DNA of 49,304 bases from an uncultured bacterium (GTDB lineage: Bacteria > Verrucomicrobiota > Kiritimatiellia > RFP12 > UBA1067). Below the pieces are notes generated by a model, which was not told the origin of the DNA, ran no database searches, and saw only the letters and a program-made list of their open reading frames with translations. A program made the position numbers and the translations under genes. Below are positions 1 to 9,640 of this stretch, in pieces. Within the stretch, counting starts at the first letter, position 1, and every line of letters begins with the position of its first letter. The stretch lies in the NCBI GenBank assembly GCA_902779075.1, contig CACZAK010000044.1, positions 1-49,304 on the forward strand. Direction: 5' to 3'.

Positions 1-16
1 ACGAGGAGGTCATGTG

Positions 17-1195
17 ATGACATCAGCTACGCCTGGATACCTTGAGTGGTTGCACGGACTTGCAAGTCGTTATCGCGCCAGTCAGATAAAGGCTGCAACG
101 GCTGTCAATTCAGAGATGCTCAAGTTCTACTGGTCACTTGGATCGGATATCGTCAGGATGGAACCCAATCAGCCCTGGGGATCGAAATTCATGCAGCACC
201 TCAGTGCGGACATCCGTAGGGAACTTCCTGGTGCCGGGTGTTTTAGTTGTGGAAACCTCTACTATATGCGCTGGTTTTTCGAGTTGTATTGTATGAGGCC
301 AATTCTCCCCCAACTTGGGGGAAAATTGAAAGGAAGGGATGAACAACTTGCGCCAATAGTTCCCCAAGTTGGGGAACAATTGCCTGTGGAGGCATATCAG
401 CTTCGTTTTCCGAATGTTGCCAAAATGTTGCTGTCCGTTCCGTGGGGACACCACAAGGTGATAATCGACAAGTTCAAGGGGCAGCAGAATGATGCTCTGT
501 TCTACGTCAGGAAAATTGTCGAGAACGGGTGGAGCAGATCGATGCTGGAACATTGGATAGGGACGAATCTACATCTGCGGGAAGGACGTGCTGTGACAAA
601 CTTCGACGCGTTCGCGGAAATTGACGGGAATAGTGATTTGGCAAACGAATTGTTAAAGGATCCGTATGATTTCAGTTTCCTTGCTATAACAGAGAGATAC
701 CGAGAGCAGGAACTAAAGAACGCGCTCGTCGCCAACATTGAAAAATATATGCTGGAGCTTGGGCAAGGATTCTGTTTCAAGGGACGTGAATACCCGTTGG
801 ATATGGGAGGGGAGGTGCGTCCGCCCGACATGTTGTTTTACAACGACGACAAGAGGTTTTACCTTGTTGTTGAGGTGAAGGTGACGAAGTTCGAGCCGTC
901 TCATGTCGGACAGACGAATGCATACGTCGCCGCCGTCAACCACCAACTGCGCAAACCTGGCGATGGCCCAACAATCGGACTCATCATCTGCAAGGAAAAG
1001 GATCGGGTGACGGCAAAGTATTCCCTTGAGGGGGTGATGACGCCGATTGGCATTGCCGACTATGCATTGGAAAAGTTCCTGCCAGCCGATTTCGTGAGCG
1101 ATTTGCCCGGCATTGAGGCAATCGAATCGGACCAAACGCGCAGACTGCAAATGCTTTTAGAGAAACAAAAACTAATTGGCGTTGGGAAGGATTAG
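17..1195 (+). CDS. DUF1016 (YhcG-like) PD-(D/E)XK nuclease family protein
   Basis: Two-domain DUF1016 protein. The helical N-terminal domain spans about residues 10-150. The C-terminal nuclease-like domain carries a PD-(D/E)XK-type set: D271 in PPDMLFY, then E286 and K288 in VVEVKVTKFEP. The family is widespread next to restriction systems and is thought to act on DNA; its exact reaction is not settled. ATG at 17 is preferred to GTG at 14 because GAGGAGGT at 3-10 lies six bases upstream of it. A variable linker (about residues 97-121) is encoded by two near-identical palindromes. An ATGTGA just upstream suggests another gene ended here. The separate promoter-like and terminator region downstream suggests it is not part of the hsd transcript. 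Family assignment is firm, biological role inferred. Confidence 0.85.
   Translation: MTSATPGYLEWLHGLASRYRASQIKAATAVNSEMLKFYWSLGSDIVRMEPNQPWGSKFMQHLSADIRRELPGAGCFSCGNLYYMRWFFELYCMRPILPQLGGKLKGRDEQLAPIVPQVGEQLPVEAYQLRFPNVAKMLLSVPWGHHKVIIDKFKGQQNDALFYVRKIVENGWSRSMLEHWIGTNLHLREGRAVTNFDAFAEIDGNSDLANELLKDPYDFSFLAITERYREQELKNALVANIEKYMLELGQGFCFKGREYPLDMGGEVRPPDMLFYNDDKRFYLVVEVKVTKFEPSHVGQTNAYVAAVNHQLRKPGDGPTIGLIICKEKDRVTAKYSLEGVMTPIGIADYALEKFLPADFVSDLPGIEAIESDQTRRLQMLLEKQKLIGVGKD
305..377. repeat. Pair of in-frame palindromes inside the DUF1016 gene
   Basis: Two homologous inverted repeats lie 54 bases apart inside the coding region. The first is at 306-322 with arms TCCCCCAA and TTGGGGGA around one base. 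The second is at 359-377 with arms GTTCCCCAA and TTGGGGAAC around one base. They encode the related peptides PQLGGKL and PQVGEQL in the linker between the two domains. Confidence 0.7.
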
Positions 1196-1241
1196 CGGCT
1201 TGCATCACAAACCTCCATCCCACAAACCACGCCAATTTTGC

Positions 1242-1247
1242 TATACT
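1242..1247 (+). promoter_or_regulatory. -10 box TATACT upstream of candidate RNA
   Basis: TATACT sits 47 bases after the DUF1016 stop codon. No good -35 hexamer is seen at 17 bases. It could start a transcript near 1254 that runs into the terminator at 1461-1498. Confidence 0.35.
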
Positions 1248-1253
1248 ACCCGC

Positions 1254-1498
1254 ATCGGAAAAGCAGGAGAAAAAGCAGGCATAGACTGAAACAGACATAG
1301 ACTCGTCGTGGCACCTTGCGCGGCAGGTCGTTCCGGTAGCGGCGCGCGCCGCGAGGAACAAGCCCCGGATGGGCAACCTACCCTGGGCGAACGTTACGCT
1401 ACTTGCGTATCGAGCTTCAATTGAAAACTGAGAATCTTCAAGCAGAAAGCGAGATATGCGGGTGCGTCGCGCGGGTAACCGCGCGGCGTGCCTTTTTA
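1254..1498 (+). ncRNA. Candidate structured RNA or attenuated leader upstream of hsdM
   Basis: The 434-base gap between the DUF1016 gene and hsdM has no convincing open frame. Downstream of a -10-like TATACT it is GC-rich and foldable: GTTCC (1330-1334) pairs with GGAAC (1355-1359) around a GCGGC/GCCGC stem, and the stretch ends in a strong intrinsic terminator. The transcript would be about 245 bases. No match to SRP, 6S, tmRNA or RNase P cores was recognised. It may be an independent RNA or an attenuator leader for hsdMSR. The remaining 1499-1629 shows nothing clear. Confidence 0.35.
1461..1498 (+). terminator. Strong intrinsic terminator before hsdM
   Basis: A 14-base-pair stem (1461-1474 with 1479-1492) is closed by a GTAA tetraloop and followed by TTTTTATC. 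It includes four G-U pairs and no mismatches. Confidence 0.75.
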
Positions 1499-1629
1499 TC
1501 CATGTTTTCTGCAAGGCTTTCTCAGTGCCTCAATTGGAACATTGGATTGAAGGCACGCCGCGTTTTATTTTGTCCGCGCGGCACGGCGGGCCGGTTTGGG
1601 AAGCGCGGACTGAAATTGGATTAATAAAA

Positions 1630-4383
1630 GTGGATAAGAGGCAATTGGCGAACCGGATCTGGGAGTCGGCGAACAAGCTGCGCTCAAAGATTGAGGCGAA
1701 CGAGTACAAGGACTATATTCTTGGTTTCATCTTCTACAAGTTTCTTTCGGATAGGGAAGAGATATTCGCGCGCTCTAAGGGTTTCAGCGACGAAGACATC
1801 AAAAAAGAGTGTTATGAGACTAATGCAGAGGTCAAGAATCTCTTTCATACCTCACTTGGTTATTTCATTGCCTACAAAGATTTGTTTTCAACTTGGTTGG
1901 GGATGGGAACAGACTTCAATGTGTCGAATGTGAGAGACGCTCTTTCGTCGTTTACACGCTTGATAGCCCCAACGCACAAAAAAGTATTTGCCAAGGTTTT
2001 CGATACGCTCGAGACTGGATTAAGCAAGTTGGGAGATACTGCTGCCGCGCAGACAAAAGCAATTAAGTCGCTTCTCGAACTCATCCGTGACATCCCGATG
2101 GACGGACGGCAAGACTACGATGTTCTCGGGTTCGTGTATGAGTATTTGATCGGCATGTTCGCCGCGAATGCCGGAAAGAAAGCGGGCGAGTTCTACACGC
2201 CGCATGAAGTTGCGCTTTTCATGGCGGAGATCGTTGCCGACCATCTGAAGGACAGGAAGAATATCACCATCTACGATCCGACGAGCGGTTCGGGGTCGCT
2301 TCTTATAAACATCGGGCGTGCGGTTGCCCGCCACCTGAACGATCCGGACAAGATCAAGTACTACGCACAGGAACTGAAGGAGCCGACTTATAACCTTACG
2401 CGCATGAACCTTGTTATGCGTGGCATTGTTCCTGCGAACATCGAGGTGCACAATGACGACACGCTTGGGCGTGACTGGCCGTTTTTTGACGATGCGAATC
2501 CTGATGCCACTTACGAGCCGCTGTTCGTTGATGCGGTAGTCTCAAATCCTCCGTATTCTCAGCATTGGTCGCCGTCTGCCCACGAGAGCGATGCACGCTA
2601 TGCAGGCTATGGCATTGCGCCGAAGTCAAAGGCCGATCTTGCGTTTCTTCTGCACGATCTCTACCACTTGCGTCCCGACGGCATCATGACAATCGTCATG
2701 CCACACGGCGTTCTCTTTCGTGGTAAGGAGGATGACGGTTCTGAATGGTCGATCCGTCACGCACTTGTGGAGAACAACCAAATCGATGCCATCATTGGTT
2801 TGCCGCCGAACATCTTCTTTGGCACCGGCATTCCTACAATCGTCATCGTTTTGAAGAAGGTCAAGACAAGCGATGATGTCCTGATTGTCGATGCATCGCG
2901 CGGGTTCGTAAAGGACGGCAAGAAGAACCGCCTTCGTGCCTGTGACGTTAAGCGCATCACCGATGTCGTAACCGGGCATCTTGAACTCCCAGGTTTTTCC
3001 AGGAGGGTGACACGCGACGAAATCCGTGCCAATGACTATAACCTCAACATCCCGCGTTATGTCTCAAACAGGGAGACCGAACAATGGGATATCAGGGCCA
3101 TTATGTTTGGTGGCATCCCCGTGTGTGAACTTGACGAACTCGCCAAATACTGGGAGGTGTTTGGCGGGCTTCGCGAAAAGTTGTTCTCGGTTACAGGCAA
3201 CTATGCCGCGCTCAAGGTGGATGATCTAAGTCTGACGATGTCAGAAACGGAGTCTGTGAAGAGCTATGAGGTGGGATTTGCCAACGCCTTTGATGGCTTT
3301 GACGCCTATCTCAAGAGTGAACTCGTTGACCATTGCCGTGATGTTACGGTAAACGCTGAGGAAAGCAACCTCGCAGATGAAATCTTTCGGCGCGTGGAGC
3401 CGATGCCGCTCATCGACAAGTACGACGCATACCAAATTCTCGACGACGAATGGAAGCAGACTGCCATAGACCTTGAAATCATCCAGACTGATGGCTTTGA
3501 TGCGGTTCGTGCTGTCGATCCAAACATCGTGCTCAGGAAGAACGGCGACAAAATCGATTGGGTTCAGGATGGATGGGTTGGACGCATCTTCCCGTTTGAA
3601 CTCGTGCAGAGGATGTTCTATTCTGATGACCTACAGGAAAAGCAAAGTAAGCTGAGCCAAATAGAAGGAGCCCTGTCCAAGATTTCTGAATTGGCAGGGC
3701 GAATTGAGAATGGTGAAGACCGCGACAGGGTTGTTGAAGAGGGCGAAGACGAACTGGATGCAAAACTGGTAGCCGAAGTGGCAGACGAGGTTCTAAAAGA
3801 AATTGAAACGGATGAATTGAAATCACTTAATCAGTATCTTGCATTACGTTCTGTTGCCGATAAAAAGGCGTTTATCGAGCAACACAAGGAAGTGGACTGG
3901 GCGCAGATGCAGGCGGCGAAGAACGGAACCTATAACAAGGGGACTGTTTTGATTCGCATCCGTACGATTCAAACAGAGTTCAAGTTCCCGGAAGGTTCGT
4001 TTGAACAAATAGTTGTTGAAGCCAACAAACTGTTTGAGCAGATAAAGACGCTCAAGAGCGAGGTAAAAGCGCTTGAGAAGGCACTTGAGAAGAAGGCGAT
4101 TGAGAAGATAAAAGTACTGACGGATGAAGAGGCAGTTACGCTTCTCGAAGAGAAGTGGGTTAAACCAGTTGTCGAGAAGCTGAAGTCGATGTCGACGGTC
4201 GTTGTCGAGGCGCTGGCGGCGAAGATAACGGCGTTGGCGGCGAAGTACGCGACAACGCTTTCCGACGTACAGGAGAAGATCGTATCATCCGAGAGCAAGA
4301 TTGCGGAGATGCTTGGTGAATTGGAAGGGACGGAAGATGACAAGGCCGGAATCGACGAGTGGAAGAAGGAGCTTGTGCGATGA
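1630..4383 (+). CDS. hsdM: Type I restriction-modification system methyltransferase subunit HsdM
   Basis: N6-adenine methyltransferase subunit that, with HsdS, methylates the recognition site and with HsdR forms the restriction complex. An HsdM_N helical domain (DYILGFIFYKFLSDR, about residues 25-40) is followed by the SAM-binding motif DPTSGSGS (216-223) and the catalytic NPPY (306-309). After about residue 650 comes a long charged, coiled-coil tail, giving 917 residues, longer than the roughly 500 of classical HsdM. The frame is open back to 1456, but the upstream part has no domain similarity and contains a terminator, so GTG at 1630 (VDKRQLANRIW) is chosen. Its ribosome-binding site is weak. 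It overlaps hsdS by four bases (ATGA). Confidence 0.95.
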   Translation: MDKRQLANRIWESANKLRSKIEANEYKDYILGFIFYKFLSDREEIFARSKGFSDEDIKKECYETNAEVKNLFHTSLGYFIAYKDLFSTWLGMGTDFNVSNVRDALSSFTRLIAPTHKKVFAKVFDTLETGLSKLGDTAAAQTKAIKSLLELIRDIPMDGRQDYDVLGFVYEYLIGMFAANAGKKAGEFYTPHEVALFMAEIVADHLKDRKNITIYDPTSGSGSLLINIGRAVARHLNDPDKIKYYAQELKEPTYNLTRMNLVMRGIVPANIEVHNDDTLGRDWPFFDDANPDATYEPLFVDAVVSNPPYSQHWSPSAHESDARYAGYGIAPKSKADLAFLLHDLYHLRPDGIMTIVMPHGVLFRGKEDDGSEWSIRHALVENNQIDAIIGLPPNIFFGTGIPTIVIVLKKVKTSDDVLIVDASRGFVKDGKKNRLRACDVKRITDVVTGHLELPGFSRRVTRDEIRANDYNLNIPRYVSNRETEQWDIRAIMFGGIPVCELDELAKYWEVFGGLREKLFSVTGNYAALKVDDLSLTMSETESVKSYEVGFANAFDGFDAYLKSELVDHCRDVTVNAEESNLADEIFRRVEPMPLIDKYDAYQILDDEWKQTAIDLEIIQTDGFDAVRAVDPNIVLRKNGDKIDWVQDGWVGRIFPFELVQRMFYSDDLQEKQSKLSQIEGALSKISELAGRIENGEDRDRVVEEGEDELDAKLVAEVADEVLKEIETDELKSLNQYLALRSVADKKAFIEQHKEVDWAQMQAAKNGTYNKGTVLIRIRTIQTEFKFPEGSFEQIVVEANKLFEQIKTLKSEVKALEKALEKKAIEKIKVLTDEEAVTLLEEKWVKPVVEKLKSMSTVVVEALAAKITALAAKYATTLSDVQEKIVSSESKIAEMLGELEGTEDDKAGIDEWKKELVR

Positions 4384-5636
4384 ACGGTCAGGAAAAACTA
4401 GTGCCGCCACTGCGGTTTAGGATGTCTCCCGCAGAGAGCGCAGAGGGTGGCCGCTTGCCCTCGACCGCCGAAGATGGGGCGCGGACACAGCCCACGCAGT
4501 GGAAGAGAAAGCGTTTTTGTGAATTTGCAACACTTCGGCGCGGGCTGACCTATACACCAGCTGATTGCCGAGGGAAAGGAGTTCGAGTTCTTCGTTCCTC
4601 CAATATCAGTGAAGGAACTTTTATTTTGCACGATGATGATGTGTTTGTTTCTGAACAAGCGGCAAACATCCCATTCGCTAAGAACGGCGATATTTTGATT
4701 ACTGCGGCAAATGGATCTTCGCATCTTGTTGGGAAGCATGCTCTTGTAGATGGTGTTGGCGAAAAAGATACTGTACATGGCGGATTTATGCTTCTTGCAG
4801 AGTCTGATCGCTCTGAGTTTCTAGACGCCGCTATGAGTGCTCCGTGGTACAAACAATTTGTTGCAGAGAATATGATGGGCGGGAATGGCGCACTTGGCAA
4901 TCTTGCGAAATCTGCATTTGACGAGTGTGCATTTCTTGCGCCTCCAACAGCATCCGAGCAGCGCCGTATCGGCTCATTCTTCCGTTCTTTGGATGCGCTG
5001 ATTGCGGAGCGGGAGAAGGCGCTTGGGAAACTGGAAGTACTCAAGAAGTCCATGCTGCTGAAGATATTCCCGCAGGGCGATGCAAAAGTGCCAGAAGTGA
5101 GGTTTAAGGGATTTGAAGACGAGTGGAAGAAGAAGCTACTGGGTGGGATTCTCGACTACGAACAACCTCAACAATACATTGTTTCAACAACGGAGTATGT
5201 TGAACAGGGGATACCTGTTTTAACCGTAGGAAAGACTGGCGTCTTGGGATATACCGATGAGAAATTTGGAATATATTCAGCATCAATTAAGCCGACAATA
5301 TTGTTTGATGATTTTCTAGAGATATCGAGGTATGTTGATTTTGATTTCAAGGTGAAATCGTCCGCAGTAAAAATGTTAAGCATCAAAAGGGGCGAAGAAA
5401 TCGATTTGCAGTTTATTGCGTATCTGATGAAAAGCGGCGAGAGAGTGGCAGATGTGCATGCGCGGCATTGGATAGGTTCTACATCTGAAAAGGAAGTCGC
5501 AGTACCTTCTCTCCCTGAACAACAGAAGATTAGTGCATATTTCCGCTCGCTAGATGCGTTGATTGCGGCAAGGCGCGAGGAAATTGAAAAACTGAAGCAG
5601 ATGAAGAAAGCTCTACTTGAAAGGATGTTCGTATGA
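4380..5636 (+). CDS. hsdS: Type I restriction-modification specificity subunit HsdS
   Basis: DNA-recognition subunit with two target-recognition domains (about residues 40-200 and 235-385), each followed by a conserved helical spacer: FFRSLDALIAEREKALGKL and YFRSLDALIAARREEIEKL. The near-identical spacers form the coiled coil that holds the two recognition domains apart, so the enzyme should read a bipartite site. ATG at 4380 overlaps the hsdM stop and is preceded by AAGGAG. Its stop overlaps the hsdR start in the same ATGA manner, implying translational coupling. The two recognition domains differ from each other, so the site is probably asymmetric. Domain swapping through the matching spacers is possible in principle, but no second hsdS or invertible fragment is in the window. 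Confidence 0.95.
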   Translation: MNGQEKLVPPLRFRMSPAESAEGGRLPSTAEDGARTQPTQWKRKRFCEFATLRRGLTYTPADCRGKGVRVLRSSNISEGTFILHDDDVFVSEQAANIPFAKNGDILITAANGSSHLVGKHALVDGVGEKDTVHGGFMLLAESDRSEFLDAAMSAPWYKQFVAENMMGGNGALGNLAKSAFDECAFLAPPTASEQRRIGSFFRSLDALIAEREKALGKLEVLKKSMLLKIFPQGDAKVPEVRFKGFEDEWKKKLLGGILDYEQPQQYIVSTTEYVEQGIPVLTVGKTGVLGYTDEKFGIYSASIKPTILFDDFLEISRYVDFDFKVKSSAVKMLSIKRGEEIDLQFIAYLMKSGERVADVHARHWIGSTSEKEVAVPSLPEQQKISAYFRSLDALIAARREEIEKLKQMKKALLERMFV

Positions 5637-8600
5637 AAGAATTCGACAAAGAGATTGATTTTGAGGACGCCCTCGTAAAAATGCTCACGGAGAAGTGCGG
5701 ATGGAAGGACGGTGTCCTGAACCATCCCACGGAGAAGGATTTACTTGCGAACTGGGCTCAGATTCTCTTTGAAAACAATCGAGACATTAATCGGCTTGGC
5801 GACTATCCTCTCACCGAGGGCGAGATGCAGCAGATTCTCGAGCAGATTAAGCATCTTCGCACGCCGCTTGCGCTAAACGGGTTCATAAACGGCAAGACCG
5901 TTGGCGTGAAGCGCGACAATCCGGCAGACGCTGCGCATTTCGGCAAGGAAGTGAGCCTTGATATTTACGACCGGATGCAGATTGCGGGCGGCAAGACTCG
6001 CTACCAGATTGCTCGCCAGCCATATCTGCCCACGCCGCATCCGCTCGCGAGCGACAGGCGCGGCGACATCATGTTGCTCATCAACGGCATGCCGATGATT
6101 CATGTCGAGTTGAAGCGGAGTGGGGTCGCGGTCGGACAGGCGACGAACCAGATCGAGAAGTACATGCATGAGGGGGCGTTGGGTGGCATATTCTCGCTTA
6201 TTCAGATATTCGTCGGTATGGAGCCGAACGAGACCGTGTACTTCGCGAATCCAGGCCCTGACGGAATTTTCAACCGAGACTACTATTTTCACTGGACGGA
6301 ATCCAACAATGTGCGTGTGAACGATTGGCGGGAGATCGCTGAAAAGCTGCTCTCCATCCCGATGGCGCATCAGCTGATAGGATACTATTCCGTTGCCGAC
6401 ACGACGGACGGGGTGTTGAAGGTCCTGCGTCCGTACCAGTACTATGCGGCAAAGGCGATTTTCGAGAAGGTGCGCAAGAACGACGAATGGGAAGGCGGAC
6501 GGGCGCGGCTTGGCGGGTATGTCTGGCATACGACGGGTTCGGGAAAGACGCTCACCTGCTTCAAGGCGGCGCAAATGATCGCCGACACCAAGTCTGCGGA
6601 CAAGGTGGTGTTTCTGCTCGACCGGAAGGAACTCGGCACGCAGTCCCTTCGCGACTATCGTGGTTTTGCGGGCGAAGACCAGAGTGGTGACGGAGAAGAT
6701 TCCGTCGTCCAGGCGACCGAAAACACAAGGGTTCTTGCGGCAAAGCTACGAAGCAAAAGCGATCTCGACTCGCTGATTGTGACTTCCATGCAGAAGATGA
6801 GCCGCATACGGGAGGATGCGGATGGCATCAGCGCTGCCGACATCGAGAAGATGAACACGAAGAGGATTGTCTTCATTGTCGACGAAGCGCACCGCAGCGT
6901 GAATGGGCAGGGTGATGGGGACGGGATGCTCTACACGATCAAGCGCACGTTCCCTGAGGCGATGTTCTTTGGATTCACCGGCACTCCAATTCTGAAAGAA
7001 GGTCCTGATCCACAGACGAAGGACATCTTCGGTGACGAACTGCATCGCTATACAATTGCCGACGGAATCAACGACAAGAATGTGCTCGGGTTTGACCCTG
7101 TAATGGTCTTGACCTACAAGGATGCCAAGATACGCAAGGCAGTGGCGCTCGACGAGGCGAAGGCTGAGAGCGAGGCAGAGGCGTTGGCCGACGAGACGAA
7201 GAGAGCCGTGTATTTGAAATGGATGAACCCGGCAGAGTCACCTATGACCAAGGTTGAGGCGAAGCTGCCGTCTGTCCAGTACGAACGTGATGAGCACCGC
7301 CGCAAAGTCGTTGAGGACATCATGGAGAACTGGATGACGCTCAGCGTGGCAGGCAAGTTCCATGCGCTTCTAGCAACGTCGAGTATTTCGGAAGCTATTG
7401 AGTACTACAAGGTATTCAAGGCAGACCACCCGACGCTTAAGGTTACGTCGGTGTTCGATCCGAACATTGACAACAAGGGAGGCACAGAGATCAAGGAGGC
7501 GGCGCTCCTTGAAATACTTCAGGATTACAATGCACTATACGGGATGCACTTTGTTGCACAGACGTGGGACAAGTTCAAGAAGGACGTCGCAAGCAGATTG
7601 GCGCACAAAGACGGCTATAAGGGAATTGAAAGGACTCCGGCAAAGCAACTTGATCTGCTGATAGTTGTCGACCAGATGCTGACGGGGTTTGATTCGAAGT
7701 GGCTTAACACTCTCTATCTCGACAAGATGAGGGACGAGGAGAATCTCATACAGGCATTCTCTCGGACGAATCGACTTTTCGGGCCGGATAAGCCTTTTGG
7801 GTCGATTCGCTACTATCGCAAGCCGCACACAATGACGCAGAACATCGAGGATGCGCTTAAGCTGTATTCGGGTGATCGTCCTTTCGCTTTATACGTGGAT
7901 CGTCTCGAAACAAATCTGCTTGGAATGAATCAGACGTATGCAGAGATCAAGGCATTGTTCGATGAGGCTGGCGTAGAGAATTTCACATGTTTACCTTCCG
8001 ATATGGCCCTTCGTGGACAGTTTGCAAGTCTCTTCAAGCGGTTCAATGACTATCTGAACGCCGCAAAGATACAGGGTTTTGTATGGAAGGAGTCCGTATA
8101 TACGTTCGAGCACGAGGGCGCTGACGATACACTCGTGACGATGGCACTCGATGCGCACGTGTATGGTATTCTAGCGCAGCGCTACAAGGAACTAGCTTCA
8201 GGAAGCGCAGGAGGAGCTGGTGGCGGCGGCGTACCAGAGGTTCCGTTTGACATTGATCCATATCTGACCGAGATCGACATTGGCATGATCGATGCCGATT
8301 ATATGAATACAAAGTTCCATAGGTACGTTAAGTGCCTTGAGCAGAAAAACGTGACAGAGGAGGAACTTACGGCAGTCAAGGAGGAGTTGCACAAGACATT
8401 CGCCGCGCTTTCGGAGGATGACCAGAAATATGCTGAAATGCTCCTGGATGACATTGCGCACGGCACAATCACGCTGGAAAGCGGTATGACGCTGCAAGAT
8501 TACATCACGCAGTACAAGACGAAGGCCCTCAATCGCGACATTGATCTGGCTGTCAAGGCATTCGGTCTTAACAGGGATCTGCTTGTGGACATTCTGAGTC

Positions 8601-8878
8601 ATGGGAAAGTCACAGAGGCGAACCTTAATGAATATGGTCGATTCGATAGGTTGGTAGATAGCGTTGACAATACAAAGGCAAAGCGCTACCTTGAGATTGC
8701 GCTCGGCATGCTTTTGTCGGCCGTTGGCTACTCTACTAAAATCACAAGTGTGCTGAAGGAGTTTGTCCTCTCTGGAGGCAAGGGAGAGAAGATTCCTAAA
8801 ATAGCGTCGACATGGGAAGATGGAGAGAGACCTCACTATCTCAAGGCCGCCGAGGATGAATCGACCGACGAAACTTAA
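5633..8878 (+). CDS. hsdR: Type I restriction endonuclease subunit HsdR
   Basis: Motor and nuclease subunit of the type I enzyme, 1081 residues. The N-terminal endonuclease domain has D145, E159 and K161 (HVELKRSG) as the PD-(D/E)XK residues. The superfamily 2 translocase follows, with Walker A GSGKT at 302-306, DEAH at 417-420 and FTGTP near 448. A second RecA-like domain and a C-terminal helical region, which binds the methylase core in this family, complete it. All key motifs are intact, so the system appears active. It is translationally coupled to hsdS and followed 18 bases later by a RadC-family gene, possibly in the same transcript. Confidence 0.96.
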   Translation: MKEFDKEIDFEDALVKMLTEKCGWKDGVLNHPTEKDLLANWAQILFENNRDINRLGDYPLTEGEMQQILEQIKHLRTPLALNGFINGKTVGVKRDNPADAAHFGKEVSLDIYDRMQIAGGKTRYQIARQPYLPTPHPLASDRRGDIMLLINGMPMIHVELKRSGVAVGQATNQIEKYMHEGALGGIFSLIQIFVGMEPNETVYFANPGPDGIFNRDYYFHWTESNNVRVNDWREIAEKLLSIPMAHQLIGYYSVADTTDGVLKVLRPYQYYAAKAIFEKVRKNDEWEGGRARLGGYVWHTTGSGKTLTCFKAAQMIADTKSADKVVFLLDRKELGTQSLRDYRGFAGEDQSGDGEDSVVQATENTRVLAAKLRSKSDLDSLIVTSMQKMSRIREDADGISAADIEKMNTKRIVFIVDEAHRSVNGQGDGDGMLYTIKRTFPEAMFFGFTGTPILKEGPDPQTKDIFGDELHRYTIADGINDKNVLGFDPVMVLTYKDAKIRKAVALDEAKAESEAEALADETKRAVYLKWMNPAESPMTKVEAKLPSVQYERDEHRRKVVEDIMENWMTLSVAGKFHALLATSSISEAIEYYKVFKADHPTLKVTSVFDPNIDNKGGTEIKEAALLEILQDYNALYGMHFVAQTWDKFKKDVASRLAHKDGYKGIERTPAKQLDLLIVVDQMLTGFDSKWLNTLYLDKMRDEENLIQAFSRTNRLFGPDKPFGSIRYYRKPHTMTQNIEDALKLYSGDRPFALYVDRLETNLLGMNQTYAEIKALFDEAGVENFTCLPSDMALRGQFASLFKRFNDYLNAAKIQGFVWKESVYTFEHEGADDTLVTMALDAHVYGILAQRYKELASGSAGGAGGGGVPEVPFDIDPYLTEIDIGMIDADYMNTKFHRYVKCLEQKNVTEEELTAVKEELHKTFAALSEDDQKYAEMLLDDIAHGTITLESGMTLQDYITQYKTKALNRDIDLAVKAFGLNRDLLVDILSHGKVTEANLNEYGRFDRLVDSVDNTKAKRYLEIALGMLLSAVGYSTKITSVLKEFVLSGGKGEKIPKIASTWEDGERPHYLKAAEDESTDET

Positions 8879-8896
8879 GCCTGAAGGAAGATTGAC

Positions 8897-9607
8897 GTGC
8901 CGATCTTTAAGGAAATTGGAAGGGAAGTTCAGCCGCGTGAGCGATTGGAAGCGGCAAACAGCATACTCGCCTTGAGTGATGAGGAATTGCTTGGGCTCAT
9001 TATTCGGTGCGGGCGTAACGGGAAAAATGCTGTTGAGGTCGGCAAGGAGTTGAAAGACGCCTTTGGCTCAATCAGGAACATGGTCTATGCGGACTGGCGT
9101 CAGATTGCAGGGAAGCATGTTCTGGGAGTCGGCAAGACACGTTCCATGGAACTTGCTGCGGCGTTTGAACTTGGGCGTCGAGGCGCGAAACTTTCCGCAG
9201 AAGATTATCAGAAACCTGTTGAGAACGCCCATGACGTATTCGAGCATATCCGGGCGTTAGGAGTCTCAGATATGCAGGAGCATTTCTTCGCACTCTACCT
9301 TGATCCGAAGAAACGGCTTCTGTGTCCGCCGAAGGTCGTGACGACCGGTCTTGTGAACGCTTCGTTGCTCCATGCGCGAGAACTCTTCCGCGAAGCAATT
9401 CAGTGGGGCGCAACTTCGCTATACGTGGCACACAACCATCCAAGCGGCGATGCAACGCCATCAATGGAGGACGTAGAGATCACGGCTACGCTTCTGGAGG
9501 CGTCAAAGATCCTTGGCATACCATTACGCGACCACGTCGTCATTGGCACGGAAAACTCGCCAGGGCCCGCGTACACTTCAATCCGCGAGAGAATGAAGGC
9601 ACAGTAG
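8897..9607 (+). CDS. radC: RadC-family JAB/MPN domain protein
   Basis: RadC family protein (UPF0758). An N-terminal helix-hairpin-helix region (about residues 15-95) is followed by an MPN/JAB domain with the zinc-metalloprotease signature HNHPSGDATPSMED, supplying H179, H181 and D192. The biochemical function of the family is unsettled; it is frequently carried on mobile and defence regions. GTG at 8897 is the start, with GAAGGAAG seven bases upstream. The 18-base gap after hsdR and 33-base gap before the AlbA_2 gene suggest one transcript. All metal ligands are present. Confidence 0.9.
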   Translation: MPIFKEIGREVQPRERLEAANSILALSDEELLGLIIRCGRNGKNAVEVGKELKDAFGSIRNMVYADWRQIAGKHVLGVGKTRSMELAAAFELGRRGAKLSAEDYQKPVENAHDVFEHIRALGVSDMQEHFFALYLDPKKRLLCPPKVVTTGLVNASLLHARELFREAIQWGATSLYVAHNHPSGDATPSMEDVEITATLLEASKILGIPLRDHVVIGTENSPGPAYTSIRERMKAQ

Positions 9608-9640
9608 TTAAGAGCTGAAGCTTGAAAGAAAGGAAAATCA

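Noticed and set aside
1321..1400. SRP RNA or RNase P RNA in the gap before hsdM
   Set aside because: A few words look similar, but the conserved SRP apical loop and the RNase P P4 core are not present.
1456..1629. N-terminal extension of HsdM
   Set aside because: The open frame continues, but it spans a strong terminator hairpin, has no domain similarity and HsdM starts normally at 1630.
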